Shown here: in pieces, positions 28,327 through 35,431 of the stretch | Layout: the number at the start of each line of letters is the position of its first letter | How positions within the stretch are numbered: position 1 is the stretch's first letter | Assembly (NCBI GenBank): GCA_022592445.1 | Contig: JABYQR010000428.1 | Coordinates: forward strand, 1 to 35,431 | Direction: 5' to 3' | Length of the DNA: 35,431 bases | Source of the DNA: Cytidiella melzeri | Lineage: Eukaryota; Basidiomycota; Agaricomycetes; Polyporales; Irpicaceae | Notes under the pieces: model-generated | Seen by the model: only the letters and a program-made list of their open reading frames with translations | The model's database searches: none | Told to the model about the DNA's origin: nothing | Program-made: the position numbers and the translations under genes

Positions 28327-29864
28327 CGAGAAGCTGAAGGCAAGCATGAAGATGGGAGGTGAACAACAACCTCGATGCGTTGGCATCCAGTACGTGGGCA
28401 TTGTGCCATCGAGCGTTACGGTCTGCATTGGGGAATGGCGAAGCGGTATTAGTATGAAGAAGTCATTGTGAACGAGTGTACTAGTTCTGCGATACTTTCG
28501 CTTTCTTGTACAAGGGTCGAACTGCACACATCACTGTATATCGTAGATGTGTACCGTTGAATGCAGCTGCTGAGTATCATACCTGATCCAATGAAGCCCT
28601 CACCCGATATTGTTGAGCAGCGTCTTTGCACTGGACTCTCTGCACGCGAACCGCCGTTGAAACTTTAAGCGCTTAGGCTTGAACATGCACTGTTTGAATC
28701 CTTCAAGTTGTTGCTGGCCACGACGTGCACCTCTTCATCAGTTCTGCAAGTGATCAGCATACCGTCGAGGATTTCAGCCCATGTCTTTGCCAACTGAATA
28801 AGGTCGACTACCGATCCAGGATGCACATGTACTTGCAGGCTTGTGCTCGTCCGAGTCCTCCCATGTCGACATTATGTATATGTATCTTGTAGCAAAACAG
28901 AATTAGCTGTATCGGTAAGCACGCTTGTCAGCCTCGTTGTACTTGTTAGAATGTGTCTAGTGGGAATGAGGTACGTGGTGCTCAACCCCCGTCTTAGCCC
29001 GATACTGACAGTCTCTGCTTTGTTCCCGGCGATGTCACGCCTTGGATTGAGACTTTAGTGCACGCTGCTATCGTGTCTCATTGCACCCGTTTCATATGTG
29101 GCATATCTTTATCAAAACGCTTCCTTCGCAACAGTGCTGGAGCGTAAATCTCTGCGTATGCGTCCTGGTTGGGTTGGCGTAATCATTTCATCGTCAGTCT
29201 CGTGTTATACTGTTCGATGGCGTGTGCTGACAGCTCAGTAGGCCCCAATCACGAGGAGGTGGCTTCCATCGTAACCTATGGCTAGCGTTTCATCAAAAAA
29301 GCTCATTTTTCAGCCCGCTTTGGTTCAGACACGCCCATGTCCATCATAGCTGGCAGGTTTACCACCGTCTTGGCCGCACACTCCAAGCCGCTTAGACGGT
29401 CATTAGTACAGTTGGGTCGTTGCAGTTATGACTACCTCTACTCAAGGCTCACTCCCACTCTTGGCAGCTTTGCAGTCATCTACACGATGCTATCCGGATT
29501 CTACTGCGCTGATCTCTTGCTGAGATTCCGCAACGTTTTGGGTCTTCCAAATTCTGGCTTGGGTGTTGCGTGGTTCCCTCAGAAATACGTTTGTGAACTC
29601 GCAGTCAGACTCATGCACGGCTGTGCACGTACTTCGTATTCTATCATAATGCCAATAATCATTATTCTGCACGTAGCTACAGCTTCATACACGCGCGGAA
29701 GGTTCAGTTGTCATACAAGTACAAAAAACGAGCAACGATCGGCACTTTCATCGGCCGTCGCAATATAGCCTTTCATTATTCATAGGCTAAAGTCAAGGCC
29801 CAGGTAGCAAACAAGGATCAGTGTTAGGTAATGAATGATTGGCTACGAGCGTACCTGTTCAATC
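28327..29864. other. Long intergenic stretch without a supported gene
   Basis: About 1.5 kb. On the minus strand 28871-28665 is open for 68 codons with plausible protein-like composition (…VVDLIQLAKTWAEILDG…) and may be an exon or a gene fragment. On the plus strand a 143-codon frame (29337-29768) shows hydrophobic patches but no domain or splice context. Neither is strong enough to call. Confidence 0.4.
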
Positions 29865-31756
29865 CTATCCTTCGGTCAGATCTTCGTCGATCAACCGCGC
29901 CGGATGCGTGTGCAGGGTGATGGTGAGTTGTGGAAATCTACGCTGGAGCTTGTTGAGAGCTTTGAGCGCATTGGATTGGACGTTGTCCACGGTGAAAAGA
30001 AGGAGCTCCTTGTATTCGAAAGCGCACATTTCTTCGCGAGCCAAAAGGTACGAGTAGACTTTGTCGAGACTCATCGTGCACAGGGTGTTTACATCCGGCT
30101 GTAGCACGAGGGTTCGCAAGGCTGGCCAATAAGGGCGCACAACGGTCGGGACATAATCCTGTGTAGGTTGCGGCTCTGGTCCGTCCCTCGCAGCAGTATT
30201 GGACACGAGCTGAGGTCCCACCAGATGATCCAGCGTTTCGCCAAGGTAGTAGCGGGAACGATTTGGGCCAAGGATGAGTGTGGTGACGTTGGGACAAATC
30301 AAATGTATGTCCCCAGCGGTGAAACTTCCTTCTGCCATCATCATTAAAGTCTTGATATCTTGCAGGGGCCTCTTCCCGATGTGGCATGCGACTGAACGTA
30401 CAAGATCGCCGGCACTCCACTTCTCAGTGGCGGCCAGGTTGAACCTGCTTGTATAGATCAGAAATTGGATCCCTTTGAACTGTGGGTCCCAAATGGCGGT
30501 TGTATCCATGGCCCACGACATCCTGTGCGCTAGGATGTGGTTGTACTGATCATCGCCGAGGGATTCATCGGGTCTGAGGAAGTGGAGTCGGAGGCCGCAG
30601 TGCCTTTGATTTTGACAGTCAGGGTCCTCTTGGGCAAGCATACACTGGAATGCTGTGGCAGGGCCTACGCTGTGGCTGCCGCTCAGCTGGTTTGATAGAG
30701 CTGCGAACAGATGTAGGAAGTCCATAGGGCTATGAGAAGTTCTGCTTGTCTGCAAGCTGACGTTGGCGGACGCAGGGCGATTGATGGCGTTGAGATAGTG
30801 TGCGCATGGCCTTGCAGCCCCATAGATTGAGAGGTACCTGAGGTGGGTAAGTGTGATCTGAGGTTTCATGCGCAAATTGTCTGTTATCTTCTGTTGACAG
30901 TCATGTAACCCTAGCTCCTCCAAAGCTGGCATCCTTCCAAGCGCTGCGATAGTGTCCTCGAAGGTCGGACGGGGAGATGGGCCCGTTAAGGTATTGGCTT
31001 GGCCAAGAGTCGGATCCGCGCCACAGGTCGAAAAATCAACACGCAAGGTCCTGAGGTTCTCCGTGAAGATAGGATACCTCCAATCCACGTGATAGTTCAG
31101 AAGCTGGACACATCGCAACTTCGGAAATTCTCCCGACGTAAAAACCTCAGGAAGCTTGTCCTTTGGATCATAGCCCGAAGGATTGACGTTACGACTGAGA
31201 CGCAAATCTCGAAGCATTGGCAGCGACGTGAGCCGATCAAAGGCAGAGCCCCAGCTCCGTGTGTGTTGTATCATGATACGCTCTGTGTGAACGAGTTCCT
31301 TGGAGTTGGTTTCGTCCAACATGAATGTAGGAATGCCCGATGCTGGGATCAGCGAAACAAGGGTGAGTGGAGTCTTCTTTGCTCGATCGAGGTGCAACCA
31401 ATAACGCCTTCTTCCCAGGTCTACGTGGCTCCACAACGCTGGACAGCTACAGGCTGTGGCGTTCCAATACTTGCTGACCAGAAGGACTTTGGTCCACGCA
31501 TACATTCTCTTGAGCGGACGCGGGGTTACGCGAGATTCCCGAACCGGCTGAAGACGCTCGATGGTCACAAACGCGCTATCTCGCAAAGCAAGGAAGATTT
31601 CGGAAAGAGTCTCTGGGGGAAGGCTGTTGATATGTCCTCGCATGTCTGCTCTGTTTCTTGGTGCCAATCTGAGCGTATACAGAGACGCAATGAGAAACGC
31701 AAGGGAGGAGCTTCCCAAGTTCAGTGCACTCACCGCACAAGACCGTTCATCTCCAT
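29865..31756 (-). CDS. F-box protein with leucine-rich C-terminal region
   Basis: Exons (minus): 31756-31734 and 31668-29865 (1827 nt, 608 aa) with a 65 bp intron (GTGAGT…CTCAG). The F-box (about 20-90) has INSLPPETLSEIF, LLVSKYWNATACSCPALWSHV and the following DLG, typical of the large Agaricomycete F-box family. The rest has irregular leucine-rich stretches (LPMLRDLRLSR, FPKLRCVQLLN, LRTLRVDF, MPALEELGL), likely a substrate-binding repeat. Such proteins usually join SCF ubiquitin ligases through Skp1; the target is unknown. The main frame has no ATG before the F-box apart from the one at 31643, so either that ATG or the spliced start given here is used. Further upstream exons cannot be excluded. 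Confidence 0.85.
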
Positions 31757-32706
31757 CGTAGCAATTAAAGAAGCTCTTTGTAGTAAGCGAATTATCTGTA
31801 GGAACCAATTTGAGCTCTACAGCTCTGCAATACGCGACTTGCCCATGGCCACTCACTGCACTACCGAGGTGCTTGCAATAATGAGGAAGTGGCTGGAAGG
31901 GATATCGGGAATAAAGTGACTCTACGTGCTTACTAGGCTTGAGTAAATGGGAGCAAGATAGGGAATGCGGCGCCTGCAGGAGCTGAACATACCTGAGTAT
32001 AATGCTTCAGCAGTCTCGGCCTTGTGGAACTCGGAGTCGATGAACTGTCAGTGGTTCACTGGCGTTGGAGTCACCAACTCGGGCAGGGTAAATGAACGTC
32101 GGAAACACAGAAAAGAAGAGGAGGCAGCGTAAGCTCCAGGGGTGTGTCTGGGGGTGTTGGTGGTGAATTGTAAAGGTTGAGCGCAGCTGGACGGCCAATG
32201 CTTGGCTGCTGAGTTTAAATAGTTTGAATTGCCTAAAAGGGCAGTAAGTGCTGCAAGCGCTGATGTTCTGAGCGCCTTCCCTCAGGATTGGTCCAGATTC
32301 AATTCGGTGGAGTATGAAGGTGGGTGATGGACAAAAATAAAAAAATGACACAAAGTTGAGCATCTAGACAAACACTCATGAATCCTCCACAATGTCACAC
32401 GATGTCACCCCATCCCCTATGATTGCACAAGAATGCACATGATGTCACACCTATGTACATGTGATTATGGATGACGCCCATCAATATCCCATGTGCGCAC
32501 ATGTGCCACCTCCACAACGCTCATGTTAATGTTACCCTACGGTCTCCCCATGCTCTCCCTATCCTCCCTCTAGCTGCTGCCCACCCTACGGCATCCCTAC
32601 ACCTTTCCTACGACACCATACGGCTTCCCTACCGCTTCTACGCAGGTAATGTACAACATACCTACCACTGATTCCCATGTATATGGATGCCTGTGTATAG
32701 TCAACA
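31757..32706. other. Upstream region of F-box gene, no gene recognised
   Basis: About 950 bp. The words ATGTCAC(AC) recur at 32390-32450, and CCCTACGGC/CTTCCCTACC words recur at 32533-32640. A 118-codon minus frame (32363-32007) has low-complexity hydrophobic content and no domain. Likely promoter and repeat debris. Confidence 0.5.
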
Positions 32707-33047
32707 TGTTAAAACTATATAATATATAATGTAGTTTCCCACACCTTGTTAAAAGGACATTTCAAGGTAGCAGAGTTCTCACAGTCTTGATAAGGGAATT
32801 CTGCAGCTGTATATGGTAACTCTAGTATTAACCATCACATTAGCTGAGATGTACAGATATGGGCTGTGTAGACTAAGTAGTATTGCACTATAAGAGTACT
32901 GCACATATATGTACACCTGTGTTCTAGTAGCATAGGAAATGACACGAAAAGCACATAGTACAACTCCAGAGGACACCTAAAGCATACGTCTGAAGACAAG
33001 TACTAGCATGAGTCATTTACTCGATATGTACGCCTCTGGTACAAGTG
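32707..33047 (+). repeat. Truncated solo LTR of the young copia family
   Basis: It starts TGTTAAAACTATATAAT and follows the minus-strand reading of the LTR at 6165-6714 through GTACGCCTCTGGTACAAGTG, then breaks off. About 200 bp of the R/U5 side is missing. Many substitutions show it is older than the full element. It keeps one ATGAGTCAT word. Confidence 0.85.
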
Positions 33048-33353
33048 ACATGGATAGTCCAACAGAGACCGGATTTTTCCAACAATGTCACAAGTTTACA
33101 GCCTTGGGCGCCTATCTAGAGCGCTTATTTTCCGGCTAGGAGTGTTACCGGACCTAACCCTAACCCGGGTCACGTGACATCCTGCCTTATTTATCAATAG
33201 TCCAGACCCAAACCCTAGACTCAGTCTGGAGCGGTTCCAGATCAACCTAGGCTATTGTTCTATTGTTCCTCTTCCATTGATGGGGATTCCCCAGGGATTC
33301 CCCCAGGTCTTATTGTTCTATTGTTCTTATCCTATTATTGTTCTACGTACCCT

Positions 33354-33410
33354 GGTCCTTGACAGTTACTCAGGTCCTTGACAGTTACTCAGGTCCTTGA
33401 CAGTTACCCG
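33354..33410 (+). repeat. Three tandem 19 bp units
   Basis: GGTCCTTGACAGTTACTCA is repeated at 33354, 33373 and 33392, the last with two changes. It lies upstream of the TATA box, so it may be promoter repeats of the LTR. Confidence 0.85.
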
Positions 33411-33541
33411 GGTTCTTTATTGTTCTATTGTTACTCCAGTCCCACAGTTACTCCAGTCCCTAGTGTGGGAACTGGTGCACAGACCACCCAGACCCAGTAT
33501 ATATAGTACCCCTTACCCTCCCTGGTTCTGCATCTTGACCT

Positions 33542-33623
33542 CTTCGTCATTTGCACTGCCAGGTGAGTTACTCCATGTAACCTAGTATAAGCATAATATT
33601 AACTTCGTCATTTGCACTGCCAG
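33542..33623 (+). repeat. 21 bp direct repeat bounding an intron-like segment
   Basis: CTTCGTCATTTGCACTGCCAG occurs at 33542-33562 and 33603-33623. The bases after the first copy are GTGAGT, and the second copy ends in CAG with TATTAAC upstream (near 33597), so 33563-33623 (61 bp) has donor, branch-like and acceptor signals. Splicing would leave one copy of the repeat. Confidence 0.6.
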
Positions 33624-33932
33624 TATCCGGCCCCTGTGCCTGCTTGCCTGCTTATCATCGACTCTGACCTTGCTGTCGTCGTTGGAGATCCCTTTCCTCT
33701 TTCACCATCATCCCTCTTCCACCCTTGTTTAGGGTTTAACAGCATAACAGCAGTCGCTCCGCGACATTAGGTCAAGATACCACACAGCTACCGGCACGAC
33801 TGCCCTTAGCTTGGATCAAGTCTTCCTGTCCCCCCAGTTTTAAAAAGTTTATTCCCCCCTACGTTTGAGAGTAAGCCATCGCCGTCCGTCTTGACGTGCT
33901 TGATCGCTGACTCGTTCACTTTCCGTGGTTGA

Positions 33933-34697
33933 TTCTTAGTGCCGAAAGAATCCCACTCCCGTTTTACCGCTCGTCCAGATCCTTTGCACAAGGATCTGAA
34001 CCAAGCACGTCGAGAAGTCCAGATCCATCGCGCCTTACCTCAGGCCGTGTTTGATCAACTTGACGCAGAGCACGCACGTGGCCAGAGTCACAAATACACG
34101 GAGAAGGAACTCAAGGCTATTGCCTCCTACGTCGGTCGTCGTAAACCCAAGGGTTCCGCCCTCACACACAGATTCCCCACAGTAGAGGAGTTTGAAAAAC
34201 TCCGCGCCGAGTCCAAAGAGTTTGCCGTCCGCACCGCACGCGAACGAGCCGAGGCATTAGCCAGCCTCCCTAAGAAGCCTTCGTTAGCAGAACGCTTCCC
34301 AGCCCGGCCCGCTACCAACCCTAGCGCAGCCCTCATAGCAGCAAAGCCGACTCTCATCGACTTCCGCAAGCACACTGTTGAAGACCTCCGAGGTATCTTC
34401 ACTCCTAAGCTCACTGCCACACTCCAACGTCTGTCGATCCTTCCCACCATCGACAAATACCACCGGCTTCACAAAGATACAAAGCAACAGTTTGAGCGGG
34501 AGAAACAGAAGCTAGAGAAGCTTCTAGAAGAATTACCAACCCGGGCCCCTGTCATCACTCATCGTGAGTGGCAACTGCTGGATTGGGAATTAAAAGCAAT
34601 TGGAGGAATCAGTTTCACGGGTCTAAGGAGGAACTACGAGCAGGTGTTCAAAGGGTTAGATAAAGTTTGGGCGGACGAGTACTTCATCTCGTTCTAA
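33933..34697 (+). CDS. Met-free pre-gag frame of gypsy-like element
   Basis: An open frame after a TGA at 33930-33932 runs 254 codons to the TAA at 34695-34697 and contains no ATG. The composition is strongly protein-like: charged, helical, Lys/Arg/Glu-rich, with a coiled-coil-like stretch near 34480-34545 and a Trp/Tyr-containing end (VWADEYFISF). A CTTAG acceptor at 33935-33939 with CTGAC upstream suggests that a leader exon supplies the start codon. No domain is recognised. The frame after the stop stays open into gag. Confidence 0.6.
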   Translation, partial: FLVPKESHSRFTARPDPLHKDLNQARREVQIHRALPQAVFDQLDAEHARGQSHKYTEKELKAIASYVGRRKPKGSALTHRFPTVEEFEKLRAESKEFAVRTARERAEALASLPKKPSLAERFPARPATNPSAALIAAKPTLIDFRKHTVEDLRGIFTPKLTATLQRLSILPTIDKYHRLHKDTKQQFEREKQKLEKLLEELPTRAPVITHREWQLLDWELKAIGGISFTGLRRNYEQVFKGLDKVWADEYFISF

Positions 34698-35431
34698 ATA
34701 GAATACAGTGTGGCTTCCCAAAGTCCCGATAGTAGCATTTGGTCCAGAGATCATTTTCCCTGCGAAAACTATCCCCACGCCTTCAACAACCAGACTGTCA
34801 GAGACGAGTGCTACGACTCAGACGAAGGACATCAAATCTGTGAAGTACAACCGTGTCCCAACCGCTACAACAGAGTAGAATATCCTGGTCGTTACGCAAA
34901 TCAGTATCGACCCATCCATCACTGGCAAGAAGATCGCATTCTTGAATCTCTCCCACCGCTACCTGAACCTGAAGAAGATTTCGACCGAACCTTCACACAG
35001 GAACAATATCAGATGGATTCCACAAATGTCTCCCAGCATGCTTCCAGGGCAGCAACCCCCGCCCCCACACAAGAGCCGTCCCCGCCCCCCACAGCAGAAC
35101 AACTTCTGCACGCACTACTCCTGGGTCAGCAACAGCTGACACAAGCTATCACAGCACTGGTTCAGAACCAGCAACAACCGGTCAACAACAGGTCACGGGA
35201 AAGGGTTGTAGAAAAACCCGCCAGTTTCAAGGGCAATGCTAGTAGTGACGCACGTCGCTTTCTAGCCGCCTTCTCAATGTACGCACAGTTTAACGAGAAG
35301 CTGTCTCCGTATAATGCCCAAGGTGGTCAGACTCGGTTAGATCATCTCTGGATTTCGTCGGCCCTGTCATTTATGACCGAGGATGCAGCAGTTTGGGCTA
35401 CGCCCCACATGGATTTAATTGCCAGCCATCA
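34698..35431 (+). CDS. Gag of Ty3/gypsy-like element, partial (runs off window)
   Basis: In the same frame as the preceding segment and directly after its TAA, 244 codons are open to the window edge. The first 105 codons have no Met and contain C-E-N…C-Y-D…C-E-V-Q-P-C-P-N-R-Y (last block 34839-34868), matching the pre-gag frame of the copia element at 11676-11647. The first ATG (35013, MDSTNV) is a natural Gag start. It is followed by a Pro/Gln-rich stretch and then FKGNASSDARRFLAAFSMYAQF, the usual beginning of the capsid domain in fungal gypsy Gag proteins. The product would form the particle shell. Whether the 105 codons before the ATG are translated by readthrough is open. Confidence 0.75.
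   Translation, partial: MEYSVASQSPDSSIWSRDHFPCENYPHAFNNQTVRDECYDSDEGHQICEVQPCPNRYNRVEYPGRYANQYRPIHHWQEDRILESLPPLPEPEEDFDRTFTQEQYQMDSTNVSQHASRAATPAPTQEPSPPPTAEQLLHALLLGQQQLTQAITALVQNQQQPVNNRSRERVVEKPASFKGNASSDARRFLAAFSMYAQFNEKLSPYNAQGGQTRLDHLWISSALSFMTEDAAVWATPHMDLIASH

Larger units (their letters stand above)
33086..33932 (+). mobile_element. Probable 5' LTR and leader of a Ty3/gypsy-like element
   Basis: The region between the truncated copia LTR and the pre-gag frame has a possible LTR start TGTCACAAG (33086), a TATATATA box (33498-33505), three 19 bp tandem units (33354-33410) and an intron-like segment (33563-33623). The LTR end and primer-binding site cannot be fixed because the second LTR lies outside the window. 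Family is judged from the gag-like frame downstream. Confidence 0.5.

Noticed and set aside
29337..29768. 143-codon plus-strand frame with hydrophobic patches
   Set aside because: No domain, no splice or promoter context; could be chance in a region poor in stops.
30999..31919. 306-codon plus-strand frame
   Set aside because: It is antisense to the F-box gene, whose motifs and frame are well supported; the composition is not that of a known protein.
32007..32363. 118-codon minus-strand frame upstream of the F-box gene
   Set aside because: Low-complexity composition and location in the promoter or 5' UTR; no link to the F-box frame was found.

Overview
The window looks like nuclear DNA of a mushroom-forming basidiomycete (Agaricomycete type). 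The host genes are dense and cut by many 41-95 bp GT-AG introns, and they include an F-box gene with the typical 'INSLPPETLSEIF' block and a proline/acid-rich C2H2 factor. LTR retrotransposons fill the flanks. No tRNA, rRNA or CRISPR array was recognised.

Left part (1-14752), retrotransposons. An old, broken Ty1/copia element (424-5185, plus strand) keeps both 162-163 bp LTRs, a primer-binding site and a polypurine tract. It has stops, frameshifts and no reverse-transcriptase core, and a 691 bp solo LTR of another family (3048-3738) sits inside its integrase. A young, apparently complete 8.58 kb Ty1/copia element on the minus strand (6165-14747) follows. Its LTRs are near-identical, its 5 bp target duplication GTGAA is perfect, and its 1488-codon gag-pol is intact. 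Unusually, about 3 kb of tightly packed extra open frames lie between its primer-binding site and gag-pol.

Middle part (15331-31756), host genes. A two-finger C2H2 factor (plus) faces a run of seven minus-strand genes: adenosine kinase; an intronless 880-aa protein joining 2H phosphoesterase, dual-specificity phosphatase, polynucleotide-kinase-like and Rnl2-like RNA ligase domains (a candidate one-chain RNA repair enzyme); a small acidic protein; the U1A/U2B'' spliceosomal protein; two tandem paralogous membrane-anchored O-fucosyltransferase-like proteins with matching exon lengths; and an F-box protein. Exon chains were built by hand from splice consensus and checked for phase; all sum to whole codons.

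Right part (32707-35431). A truncated LTR of the young copia family abuts the 5' part of a Ty3/gypsy-like element. That element has a leader with tandem repeats and an intron-like segment, a Met-free open frame ending in TAA, then the same frame open through the start of gag to the window edge.

The most unexpected signal links the two ends. The Met-free frame just before gag in the young copia element and the frame just before gag in the gypsy element share a cysteine-patterned block ending CE-x-QPCPNRY, conserved mainly at the protein level. Two LTR superfamilies in one genome therefore seem to carry a related pre-gag module.
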